A stretch of DNA of 64,000 nt from Mesorhizobium loti (GTDB lineage Bacteria > Pseudomonadota > Alphaproteobacteria > Rhizobiales > Rhizobiaceae), in assembly GCA_002356515.1 (NCBI GenBank), contig AP017605.1, forward strand, positions 3,100,001 through 3,164,000. Direction: 5' to 3'. Shown one piece after another: positions 16,885 to 24,284 of the stretch. Under the pieces are notes generated by a model. It saw only the letters and a list, made by a program, of their open reading frames with translations, made no database searches and was not told the origin of the DNA. How positions within the stretch are numbered: position 1 is the stretch's first letter; each line of letters begins with the position of its first letter. A program made the position numbers and the translations under genes.

Positions 16885-17085
16885 CTAGTTGCCTACGCCG
16901 CCATGCCCACCGTCGGGGAAATGGCCGCCGCCATACCCTCCATTGTAGCCACGGCTGCCGGCAACGGTCTCGCCTGTAGCGCCTTCCTTCGGTGCTGGCA
17001 GAACCATCCGTCGAAGGAAAAACAGCACCGCGCCAGCGAACACCACCAGCAGAATTCCGAGATGTATCCAACCGTCTTGGGTCAT
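16885..17085 (-). CDS. Small membrane protein with Gly/His-rich tail, convergent to fosX
   Basis: 66 residues read leftwards: MTQDGWIH, one membrane segment (LGILLVVFAGAVLFFL), a basic RRM stop-transfer, then a Gly/His-rich tail (GYNGGYGGGHFPDGGHGG). AGGGG lies 10 nt before the ATG. It occupies the 268 bp fosX-phnJ gap on the opposite strand and ends 3 bp from the fosX stop. Similar short membrane proteins with Gly-rich tails are common in rhizobia. No function can be given. An overlapping plus-strand frame from 16879 looks less protein-like. Confidence 0.55.
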   Translation of the reverse strand: MTQDGWIHLGILLVVFAGAVLFFLRRMVLPAPKEGATGETVAGSRGYNGGYGGGHFPDGGHGGVGN

Positions 17086-17150
17086 CGGAATTCGCCCCTA
17101 GTTCCGCGTCCTGGACGTCAAATCAATAGCACAATGTGGATGTGATCGCC

Positions 17151-18050
17151 ATGACCGACATCACCACCTACAACTTTGCTTATCTCGACGAACAGACCAA
17201 GCGGATGATCCGCCGGGCGATCCTCAAGGGCATCGCCATCCCCGGCTATCAGGTGCCGTTCGCCTCGCGCGAAATGCCGATGCCTTATGGCTGGGGCACT
17301 GGCGGCGTCCAGGTCACCGCCTCGATCATCGGCCCCGACGATGTGCTGAAGGTCATCGACCAGGGCGCCGACGACACCACCAACGCGGTCTCCATCCGCG
17401 CCTTCTTCAAGAAGGTCGCCAACGTCGCTGTCACCACCGACACCGCCAGCGCCACCATCATCCAGACCCGCCACCGCATCCCCGAACATCCGCTCACTGC
17501 GGGCCAGGTGCTGGTCTACCAGGTGCCGATCCCCGAGCCGCTGCGCTTCCTCGAACCGCGCGAGACCGAGACGCGCAAGATGCATGCGCTGGAAGAGTAC
17601 GGTCTCATGCATGTCAAGCTCTACGAGGACATCGCCAAGCACGGCCGCATCGCCACCACCTATGCCTATCCGGTCAAGGTCGAGGGCCGCTATGTGATGG
17701 ACCCCTCGCCGACGCCGAAATTCGACAATCCCAAGATGCACCGCTCGCCCGCGCTACAGCTGTTCGGCGCCGGCCGCGAAAAACGTATCTACGCGGTGCC
17801 GCCCTTCACCGATGTCGTCAGCCTCGACTTCGAGGACCATCCGTTCGAGGTGCAGACCTTCGACCAGCCGTGTGCACTGTGCGCGGCCGAGAATGTCTAT
17901 CTCGACGAGGTCATTCTCGACGACCATGGCGGCCACATGTTCGTCTGCTCCGACACCGACCACTGCGAGAAGCGGCGGGCAGATGGCCATCGCGGCCATC
18001 TTGCCCCCGAAAATCATTCTGCCCCAGAAAACATGGAGCCGGCACAATGA
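17151..18050 (+). CDS. phnJ: C-P lyase catalytic subunit PhnJ (radical SAM)
   Basis: 299 residues from the ATG at 17151. It cleaves the C-P bond of ribosyl phosphonate by radical SAM chemistry. The four key cysteines fall at C241, C244, C266 and C272 (QPCALCAAE, FVCSDTDHC), the same numbers as in E. coli PhnJ. There three bind the [4Fe-4S] cluster and Cys272 forms the thiyl radical. A short Asp/Glu/His tail follows. It is separated from fosX by 268 bp and coupled to phnK by an ATGA overlap. An in-frame start 15 bp upstream is possible. Confidence 0.97.
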   Translation: MTDITTYNFAYLDEQTKRMIRRAILKGIAIPGYQVPFASREMPMPYGWGTGGVQVTASIIGPDDVLKVIDQGADDTTNAVSIRAFFKKVANVAVTTDTASATIIQTRHRIPEHPLTAGQVLVYQVPIPEPLRFLEPRETETRKMHALEEYGLMHVKLYEDIAKHGRIATTYAYPVKVEGRYVMDPSPTPKFDNPKMHRSPALQLFGAGREKRIYAVPPFTDVVSLDFEDHPFEVQTFDQPCALCAAENVYLDEVILDDHGGHMFVCSDTDHCEKRRADGHRGHLAPENHSAPENMEPAQ

Positions 18051-18823
18051 CCGACGAACCGCTGCTGCGCGTCTCGGCGCTCTCCAAATTCTACGGCTCG
18101 CGCGTCGGCTGCGACAACGTTTCCTTCGACCTGTGGCCGGGCGAAGTCCTGGCAGTGGTTGGCGAATCCGGTTCCGGCAAGACGACGCTGCTCAACTGCC
18201 TGTCGACGCGGCTCCTGCCGTCTTCCGGCACCGCCAGCTACCGCATGCGCGACGGCCAGTTCCGCGAGCTCTACCGCATGAGCGAGGCCGAGCGCCGCTT
18301 CCTGATGCGCACCGACTGGGGCTTTGTCCACCAGAACCCGGCCGACGGCCTGCGCATGACGGTGTCGGCCGGGGCCAATGTCGGCGAGCGGCTGATGGCG
18401 GTCGGCGACCGCAACTATGGCAAGATCCGCGCCACGGCCGTCGACTGGCTGTCGCGCGTCGAGATCGAGCAGGACCGCATCGACGACGAGCCGCGCGCCT
18501 TCTCCGGTGGCATGCGCCAGCGCCTGCAGATCGCCCGCAACCTCGTCACCGGTCCACGGCTGGTGTTCATGGACGAGCCGACCGGCGGCCTCGACGTCTC
18601 GGTGCAGGCGCGCCTGCTCGACCTGTTGCGCGGGCTGGTCACCGATCTCGGCCTCGCGGCCATCGTCGTCACACACGATCTCGCCGTGGCGCGCCTGCTG
18701 TCCCAGCGCATGATGGTGATGAAGGACGGCCGCGTCGTCGAAAGCGGCCTCACCGACCGCGTGCTCGACGACCCGCGCGCGCCCTACACGCAGCTTCTCG
18801 TTTGCTCGATTCTTCAGGTTTGA
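18047..18823 (+). CDS. phnK: C-P lyase ABC-type subunit PhnK
   Basis: 258 residues. It has Walker A GESGSGKTT, a family insert with WGFVHQNPADGLRM, signature FSGGMRQRLQ, Walker B LVFMDEPTGGLDVSVQ and H-loop VVTHDL. PhnK docks on the PhnGHIJ core and has no membrane partner. It starts within the phnJ stop (ATGA). A 153 bp palindromic repeat separates it from phnL, a break in an otherwise tight operon. Confidence 0.95.
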   Translation: MTDEPLLRVSALSKFYGSRVGCDNVSFDLWPGEVLAVVGESGSGKTTLLNCLSTRLLPSSGTASYRMRDGQFRELYRMSEAERRFLMRTDWGFVHQNPADGLRMTVSAGANVGERLMAVGDRNYGKIRATAVDWLSRVEIEQDRIDDEPRAFSGGMRQRLQIARNLVTGPRLVFMDEPTGGLDVSVQARLLDLLRGLVTDLGLAAIVVTHDLAVARLLSQRMMVMKDGRVVESGLTDRVLDDPRAPYTQLLVCSILQV

Positions 18824-18839
18824 TGATGGCGCCAAGTCA

Positions 18840-18992
18840 CCCCCCTCTGACCTGCCGGCCATCTCCCCCTCAAGGGGGGAGATTAGCTGTCGTTGCCGGT
18901 TTCGCCAGACTTCGACGTAGCAGAAAAAGCGAGGCAGAGACGCTGCTGATCTCCCCCCTTGAGGGGGAGATGCCTGGCAAGGCAGAGGGGGG
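18840..18992. repeat. Palindromic repeat family A, copy 1 (between phnK and phnL)
   Basis: Begins CCCCCCTCTG and ends CAGAGGGGGG. Inner arms with ATCTCCCCC and GGGGGAGAT occur on each side, so each half also folds on itself. It is 153 bp and matches the copies at 55924-56076 and 58179-58339 in its ends and layout. It lies inside the phn operon and may act as a processing or attenuation hairpin. Confidence 0.85.
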
Positions 18993-19031
18993 CGGCGCCC
19001 CGCAAACGAACGACAATTGGAGAACCTTCTG

Positions 19032-19739
19032 ATGCCGACGCCCCTCGTTGTTTCCGACGTCGCCAAGAGCTTCACCATGCATCTGCGCGACGGCATCAAG
19101 CTGCCGGTCGTCGCCGGTGTCTCGTTCTCGATCAAGGCGGGCGAATGCACCGTGCTCGGCGGCCCGTCCGGCGCCGGCAAGAGCTCGATCCTGAAAATGC
19201 TCTACGGCAACTATGCTGTCGACGAGGGCCAGATCATCGTCAGGCACGAGGATGGACTGATCGATCTCGCCCATGCCAGCCCGCGTACCGTGCTTGCCGT
19301 TCGCCGGCAAACGATCGGCTATGTCAGCCAGTTCCTGCGCACCGTGCCGCGCGTCTCGGCGCTCGACGTCGTCGCCGAACCGCTGGTCGAGCGCGGCGAG
19401 GAGCGCGAGACCGCCAGAGGCAAGGCACGCGCCCTGCTTGCGCAGCTTAACCTGCCGGAAAAACTCTGGGCTCTGCCGCCAGCAACCTTCTCCGGTGGTG
19501 AGCAGCAGCGCGTCAACATCGCGCGCGGCTTCATCACCGAGCACCCGATCCTGCTGCTCGACGAGCCGACCGCCTCGCTCGACGCCACCAACCGCGACGT
19601 GGTGATCCAACTCATCGCTGCCAAGAAGGCGGCGGGCGTTGCCCTGCTCGGCATCTTCCACGACCATGACGTGCGCGAGGCGGTGGCCGACCGCATCATC
19701 GACGTCACCGCCTTCGCTCCGGGAAAACTCGCGGCATGA
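19032..19739 (+). CDS. phnL: C-P lyase ABC-type subunit PhnL
   Basis: 235 residues from the ATG at 19032, which has GGAG eight bases upstream; an in-frame TTG at 19017 is less likely. It has Walker A GGPSGAGKSS, signature FSGGEQQRVN, Walker B ILLLDEPTASLD and H-loop GIFHDHDVRE, the usual PhnL form. It assists PhnGHI in forming the ribosyl triphosphate intermediate. The stop overlaps the acyltransferase start (ATGA), so that gene belongs to the operon. Confidence 0.95.
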   Translation: MPTPLVVSDVAKSFTMHLRDGIKLPVVAGVSFSIKAGECTVLGGPSGAGKSSILKMLYGNYAVDEGQIIVRHEDGLIDLAHASPRTVLAVRRQTIGYVSQFLRTVPRVSALDVVAEPLVERGEERETARGKARALLAQLNLPEKLWALPPATFSGGEQQRVNIARGFITEHPILLLDEPTASLDATNRDVVIQLIAAKKAAGVALLGIFHDHDVREAVADRIIDVTAFAPGKLAA

Positions 19740-20353
19740 CCAGGAAACTGTCGGAAACGCCGTTGGTCCACCCGACGGCGGAGGTGCACAATTCGACCCT
19801 TGGCCGCTGGACGGAGATCGCCGACCGCAGCCGAGTTTCGGAATCTGAACTCGGCGACTATTCCTACATGATGCAGGATTGCGCCGTCTGGTGCGCGACG
19901 ATCGGCAAGTTTGCCAACATCGCGGCAAGCGTGCGCCTCAATGCCACCAATCACCCGACCTGGCGGCCGACGCTGCACCACTTCACTTACCGCGCCTCGG
20001 ACTATTGGGACGACGCCGAGCACGAGAGCGAATTCTTCGCCCAGCGCCGCGCCAAGCGCGTCACCATCGGTCACGACACCTGGCTCGGCCACGGCTCGAC
20101 CGTCCTGCCCGGCGTCACCGTCGGCGATGGCGCGGCAGTCGGCGCCGGCGCGGTTGTGTCGAAGGATGTCGCGCCCTACACCATCGTCGCCGGCGTGCCT
20201 GCCAAGCCGATCCGCGAGCGCTTCGACCGCCGCACCGCCGAACGCTACCAGGCCCTTGCCTGGTGGGACTGGGACCACGCCAGGCTGCGTGCTTCGCTCG
20301 ATGATTTTCGCGAGCTTTCGGCCGAGGCATTCCTGGAGAAATACGAGGGATAG
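19736..20353 (+). CDS. Hexapeptide-repeat acyltransferase of phosphonate operons
   Basis: 205 residues with a left-handed beta-helix pattern in which hexapeptide turns recur (VHPTAEVHNSTLG, then VTIGHDTWLGHGSTVLPGVTVGDGAAVGAGAVV). A C-terminal helix region follows. It belongs to the xenobiotic acetyltransferase-like family regularly found after phnL. By position it may N-acetylate aminophosphonates, as PhnO does with a different fold. That role is inference. It starts within the phnL stop codon. Confidence 0.88.
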   Translation: MTRKLSETPLVHPTAEVHNSTLGRWTEIADRSRVSESELGDYSYMMQDCAVWCATIGKFANIAASVRLNATNHPTWRPTLHHFTYRASDYWDDAEHESEFFAQRRAKRVTIGHDTWLGHGSTVLPGVTVGDGAAVGAGAVVSKDVAPYTIVAGVPAKPIRERFDRRTAERYQALAWWDWDHARLRASLDDFRELSAEAFLEKYEG

Positions 20354-20440
20354 TTCCTCACGTCATCGTCATCAGGGGAGCCTGTTCACATCTCTGACAC
20401 AGGACTCGGACAGGACGCCATCTCCCCCAAGGAGATCGCC

Positions 20441-21151
20441 ATGCTCGACACCGTCAGACCCTCGCTTGCCGGATTCTTTGCCGGCTCCAATCCGATGCCG
20501 CCAGTACATCTCGGCACGCGCTACGACACCTCAGGCAATTTCCTGACCGAGCCCGGCAACACCGTCGTCAGTCATCTCGTCGGCGGTTCGCCGTCCAAGG
20601 CCGTGGTGCTTGCGGTGCGCGAGAAGATGCTGGCGATGCCCGACGCCGACCGGCTCGCCTTCACGCCCGTCTCCAGCCTGCACATGACGCTGTTCCAGGG
20701 CATTATCGAATATCGCCGCCGCTTGCCCTACTGGCCGCATGACGTACCGCTCGACACCGGCATCGACGCCATGACCCGCCTTTATCTGGAACGCTTGAAG
20801 GGGTTCAAAGGCTTCGGCCCGTTCAACATCAAGGTGGTCGAAGTCGTGCCGACCGGTCTCACCGTTGCCGGCGCCACGGACGAGGATGTGCGCATCATGC
20901 GTCAATGGCGCGATGCGCTGGCGGTGCCTTTCGGCTACCGGCACCCCGATCACGACACGTACGTCTTCCACATCACCTTCGCCTATCAGATCCAGCGTCT
21001 TGCGGATGACGGGGCAGCGGCGTGGGAGGCGCTGTTCGACGATTGCCTGGCGCTTTTCGCAAGGCAGGCGCCGGTGATCGAGATCAAGCCGCCCGCCTTC
21101 TGCGCTTTCCGCGACATGAAGCATTTCGAGGAATTGCTGGTGTTCGGCTGA
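20441..21151 (+). CDS. DUF1868 protein, 2H-phosphoesterase-like
   Basis: 236 residues, ATG after AAGGAGA. Two His-x-Thr motifs typical of the 2H phosphoesterase fold are visible: HMTLF (about residue 83) and HITFAY (about 172). 2H enzymes open cyclic or 2',3'-type phosphodiesters. The locus has no phnP visible, whose product opens ribosyl 1,2-cyclic phosphate after C-P cleavage. This protein could fill that step. That is a hypothesis from fold and place. It lies 87 bp after the acyltransferase on the same strand. Confidence 0.8.
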   Translation: MLDTVRPSLAGFFAGSNPMPPVHLGTRYDTSGNFLTEPGNTVVSHLVGGSPSKAVVLAVREKMLAMPDADRLAFTPVSSLHMTLFQGIIEYRRRLPYWPHDVPLDTGIDAMTRLYLERLKGFKGFGPFNIKVVEVVPTGLTVAGATDEDVRIMRQWRDALAVPFGYRHPDHDTYVFHITFAYQIQRLADDGAAAWEALFDDCLALFARQAPVIEIKPPAFCAFRDMKHFEELLVFG

Positions 21152-21211
21152 TTGTCCGCAAGGCGCCAATGCATGTCGCCCGAAAGTGACCCTCGGTTTT
21201 GGGAGAACGAC

Positions 21212-21295
21212 ATGCATAAAAACAAAGACCTGAAGCGCGTCGCACGAATTCGTTTCAGCGCGACGCGCTTCGGCGGCCAAGCCTGTGGAGCGTAA
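21212..21295 (+). repeat. Rhizobial palindromic element containing a 27-codon frame
   Basis: GAAGCGCGTCGC (21232-21243) and GCGACGCGCTTC (21260-21271) are perfect arms. The loop contains the palindrome ACGAATTCGT. An ATG at 21212 with GGGAGAACGAC upstream opens a 27-codon frame (MHKNKDLKRVARIRFSATRF and a short tail) through the whole element. Whether it is translated is unknown. It lies before the phnC promoter. Confidence 0.5.
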
Positions 21296-21300
21296 CAAAA

Positions 21301-21329
21301 CTGACATGCTGGCGACATGGCAGGTTCAT
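21301..21329 (+). promoter_or_regulatory. Pho-box-like triple repeat upstream of phnC
   Basis: CTGACAT (21301-21307), GCGACAT (21312-21318) and GGTTCAT (21323-21329) repeat at exactly 11 bp spacing with CAT conserved. This is the geometry of tandem PhoB sites. The match to CTGTCAT is partial. phnC starts 57 bp downstream. It supports a separate, phosphate-controlled promoter for phnCDEE. Confidence 0.55.
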
Positions 21330-21385
21330 GTGGCTGCGCTAGGCGAATGCCTGACGATCAATAAGGTCCGGACTGGAACCTGCCT

Positions 21386-22243
21386 ATGTCAGCAAGCTCT
21401 GCCACGCTCGAAATCCGCGGTGTCAGCCGACGATTTGGCAAGAACACCGCCGTCAGCGACGTCAACATCTCGATCCCGCAGGGTCAGATGGTCGGCGTCA
21501 TTGGCCGTTCGGGCGCCGGCAAATCGACCCTTCTTCGCATGATCAACAGTCTTGTCGACCCCAGCCAGGGGTCGATTTTTTTTGACGGCGCCGAAGTTTC
21601 CCAGTTGCGAGGCTCGCCGCTGCGGCGCTGGCAGCGCGACTGCGCCATGATCTTCCAGCAGTTCAACCTGGTGCCGCGCCTCGACGTGCTGACCAACGTG
21701 CTGCTTGGCAAGCTGAACCACCGGTCGACCCTGTCCAACCTGCTCGGCATATTCTCGCGCGCCGAATGCGCCGAGGCCGTCGCCGCGCTCGAGCGGCTCG
21801 ACATCGCCCGCACCGCACTTCAGCCCGCCGGCACCTTGTCCGGCGGACAGCAGCAGCGTGTCGCCATCGCCCGCGCCCTGATGCAGCAGCCCAAGGTGGT
21901 CCTCGCCGACGAGCCGATCGCCTCGCTCGACCCGCTCAACGCCAAGGTGGTGATGGATTCGCTGCAGGACATCAATCTGCGCGAAGGCATCACCGTGGTC
22001 ACCAATCTGCATACGCTGGATACCGCGCGCGCCTATTGCAACCGCATCATCGGTATGGCCGCTGGCAAGGTCGTCTTCGACGGCCCGCCCGAAGAGCTCA
22101 CTCGTGAGGCCGTTCGCCTCGTCTACGGCGCCGACAGCAATGGCGCAGAGATATCGGAGGCCATCACCTCCACAAGCGTTGCCTTCAAGCAAAAGATCGC
22201 TGCATCCGCCGGACCGCTCGAACCTGCATTCCCAGGTTACTGA
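21386..22243 (+). CDS. phnC: Phosphonate ABC transporter ATPase PhnC
   Basis: 285 residues. It has Walker [10 protein letters not shown], a Q-loop [21 protein letters not shown] characteristic of PhnC, signature [10 protein letters not shown], Walker [13 protein letters not shown] and H-loop TNLHTL. It drives phosphonate uptake with PhnD and the two PhnE proteins. It heads the second phn transcription unit, after a Pho-box-like array. It has a C-terminal extension of about 25 residues beyond the usual end ([20 protein letters not shown]). Confidence 0.95.
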   Translation: MSASSATLEIRGVSRRFGKNTAVSDVNISIPQGQMVGVIGRSGAGKSTLLRMINSLVDPSQGSIFFDGAEVSQLRGSPLRRWQRDCAMIFQQFNLVPRLDVLTNVLLGKLNHRSTLSNLLGIFSRAECAEAVAALERLDIARTALQPAGTLSGGQQQRVAIARALMQQPKVVLADEPIASLDPLNAKVVMDSLQDINLREGITVVTNLHTLDTARAYCNRIIGMAAGKVVFDGPPEELTREAVRLVYGADSNGAEISEAITSTSVAFKQKIAASAGPLEPAFPGY

Positions 22244-22345
22244 GTTCAAGAAAGAGCGGCTCGGATCGTCCGCCCGCGTCAAGGGCAATTGTCAAGATCA
22301 AGAACGCTGCCGGCGCGGGGCCGGAACTTACAGGAGAGACATCAA

Positions 22346-23254
22346 ATGTTCAGGAAGATGGTTTTCAGCGCCGTTTCGGTGCTCGCCATGGCGACCAGCA
22401 TGGCCCACGCCGCCGATCTGAAGGAATTCCGCGTCGGCATCCTCGGCGGTGAAAACGAGACCGACCGGCTGCGCAACTACCAGTGCCTGGCCGATCATCT
22501 GAAGACCGAATTCGGCTTCGAGAAGGTCTCGCTGTTCCCCGCCGCCGATTATGACGGCGTCATCCAGGGCCTGCTCGGCGGCACGCTGGACTTCGCCGAA
22601 CTCGGCGCCTCCGGCTATGCCAGCGTCTATCTCAAGGACCCCAAGGCGGTCACCCCGATCCTCACCACCAAGCAGACCGACGGCTCGACCGGCTATTATT
22701 CGATCGGCCTGGCTCTGAAGACCTCGGGCATCACCGACATCAAGTCGGCCAAGGGCAAGAAGCTCGGCTACGCCGATCCGGATTCGACCTCCGGCTACCT
22801 GATCCCGCTGACCCAGATTCCGAAGACCACCGGCGCCTCGAACGAGACCTTCTTCGCTTCGACCCAGTTCAACGGCGGTCATGAGAACAACGTCCTGGCC
22901 GTGCGTGACGGCAAGGTTGACGTCGCGGTCGACGATTCCTCCGGCATCGGCGACTTCAAAAACGGCTACACTTCGGGTACCTTCCACAAGGAAGTCGCCA
23001 AGGGCGCCGTCGACCCGAACGACTTCGTCGAAGTCTGGCGTTCGGGCCTGATCCCGAACGGCCCGCTGGTCGTGCGCACCGCGCTCGGCGACGAGATGAC
23101 CGCCAAGCTCACCGCTTTCTTCACCGACCTGCCGAAGAAGGACAAGGCCTGCTTCGAAGGCGTCGAAGGCGGCGATTTCACTGGCTACGTCCCGGTGAAG
23201 CCGGACTTCTACAGCGTCATCGTCGAAGCCCGTAAGGCAGCCATCGGCGGCTAA
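22346..23254 (+). CDS. phnD: Phosphonate ABC transporter, periplasmic binding protein PhnD
   Basis: 302 residues from the ATG at 22346 (CAGGAGAG upstream) with signal peptide ending in AHAA. It shows a type II binding-protein fold with PhnD motifs FRVGILGGENETDRLRNYQ, LFPAADYDGVIQGLLGGTLDFAELGASGYA and YADPDSTSGYLIPL. It captures phosphonates in the periplasm. An intrinsic-type hairpin with a T-run sits between it and phnE, probably raising its level over the membrane parts. Confidence 0.95.
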   Translation: MFRKMVFSAVSVLAMATSMAHAADLKEFRVGILGGENETDRLRNYQCLADHLKTEFGFEKVSLFPAADYDGVIQGLLGGTLDFAELGASGYASVYLKDPKAVTPILTTKQTDGSTGYYSIGLALKTSGITDIKSAKGKKLGYADPDSTSGYLIPLTQIPKTTGASNETFFASTQFNGGHENNVLAVRDGKVDVAVDDSSGIGDFKNGYTSGTFHKEVAKGAVDPNDFVEVWRSGLIPNGPLVVRTALGDEMTAKLTAFFTDLPKKDKACFEGVEGGDFTGYVPVKPDFYSVIVEARKAAIGG

Positions 23255-23266
23255 CGGCGAAATCGG

Positions 23267-23297
23267 AAAGGGCGGTGCTGAAAACACTGCCCTTTTT
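23267..23297 (+). terminator. Rho-independent-type terminator or attenuator between phnD and phnE
   Basis: AAAGGGCGGTG (23267-23277) pairs with CACTGCCCTTT (23285-23295) over 11 bp with a single G-T pair. The loop is 7 nt and five T follow (23293-23297). It starts 13 bp after the phnD stop and ends 13 bp before phnE. Confidence 0.75.
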
Positions 23298-23309
23298 GCA
23301 TCTCCGATC

Positions 23310-24281
23310 ATGACCCTTTCCGTGACAACCCCCTCGTTGACAGCCTCTTCTGGCGCCACCCACCCGATGGCCGATGCCTGGCGACGCCAGACGTCGCTGC
23401 GCAGATTCTATACCGTGCTCGGCGTCGGCCTGCTGCTCGCCGCGATGTTCGCCAGCATGTGGTTCGCCGACGAAGCCAATGCCGGGCATTTCTTCGACCG
23501 GCTGCCGCATATTCTGGATTTCTTGAGCTGGCTGGTCCCCAAGCACTGGAACGACGTCTGGCGGGCATTGTTCGACATTGCCTCGCCGCATGACACCGGC
23601 ACCCAGGAATACAACTTCCCGCTCGGGCGCGTTTATGTCTGGGGCGGATTTTACATTCCCGAATATTTCGAGCTGATGCTGACCACGGTGAACGTGGCGC
23701 TGGTCTCGACCTTCATCGGCTTCACCTTCGCCGTGCCGTTTTCCTTCATCGCCGCGCGCAACCTGACGCCCCATCCGGCGCTGAGGCTGATCGTCAAGCG
23801 CTTCATGGAGCTGCTGCGCGCCTTCCCCGAAATCGTCATTGCGGGCCTGTTCGCGGCCATCGTTTCCATCGGCCCGATCGCCGCCATCATCGCCATCGGC
23901 CTGCATTCGATCGGCGCGCTCGGCAAGCTGTTCTACGAGATCAACGAAAACATCGACATGCGTGCCGAGGAAGGCTTGCGCGCGGTCGGAGCCAACTGGT
24001 TCGAGCGCGTGCGCTTCGCCGACCTGCCGCAGGTGCTGCCGAATTTCATGTCCTACACACTGCTGCGCGTCGAGATAAATGTCCGCGCCTCGACCATCAT
24101 CGGCGCCGTTGGCGGCGGTGGCATCGGCGAGGAGTTGAAGCTCTCCATCTCGCGCGGCTTCGGCGCCAAGACACTGGCGCTGGTGCTGCTCCTGTTCACG
24201 ACCATCTTCATCATCGACCAGTTCTCCGCCTGGCTGCGCCGCAAGCTGGTCGGCGAGCAGGCCTTTATGATGGGAGCGTGA
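23310..24281 (+). CDS. phnE: Phosphonate ABC transporter permease PhnE, first copy
   Basis: 323 residues. It has an N-terminal membrane segment (about 33-50), a periplasmic stretch, then the conserved permease core. The core includes TTVNVALVSTFIGFTFAVPFSFIAARN, the coupling loop EEGLRAVGANWFERVRFADLPQVLP and GAVGGGGIGEELK. It pairs with the second PhnE directly downstream (3 bp gap). Twin phnE genes are common in rhizobial phosphonate importers. Confidence 0.94.
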   Translation: MTLSVTTPSLTASSGATHPMADAWRRQTSLRRFYTVLGVGLLLAAMFASMWFADEANAGHFFDRLPHILDFLSWLVPKHWNDVWRALFDIASPHDTGTQEYNFPLGRVYVWGGFYIPEYFELMLTTVNVALVSTFIGFTFAVPFSFIAARNLTPHPALRLIVKRFMELLRAFPEIVIAGLFAAIVSIGPIAAIIAIGLHSIGALGKLFYEINENIDMRAEEGLRAVGANWFERVRFADLPQVLPNFMSYTLLRVEINVRASTIIGAVGGGGIGEELKLSISRGFGAKTLALVLLLFTTIFIIDQFSAWLRRKLVGEQAFMMGA

Positions 24282-24284
24282 ACC

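Noticed and set aside
16879..17145. Plus-strand frame of 88 codons starting within the fosX stop (ATGA)
   Set aside because: The overlap looks like coupling, but the translation has no fold-like pattern. The opposite strand encodes a sensible membrane protein with a ribosome site.
20380..20402. Pho-box-like CTGTTCA and CTGACAC before the DUF1868 gene
   Set aside because: The CTG units are 12 bp apart instead of 11 and the second half matches poorly, so it was not annotated.
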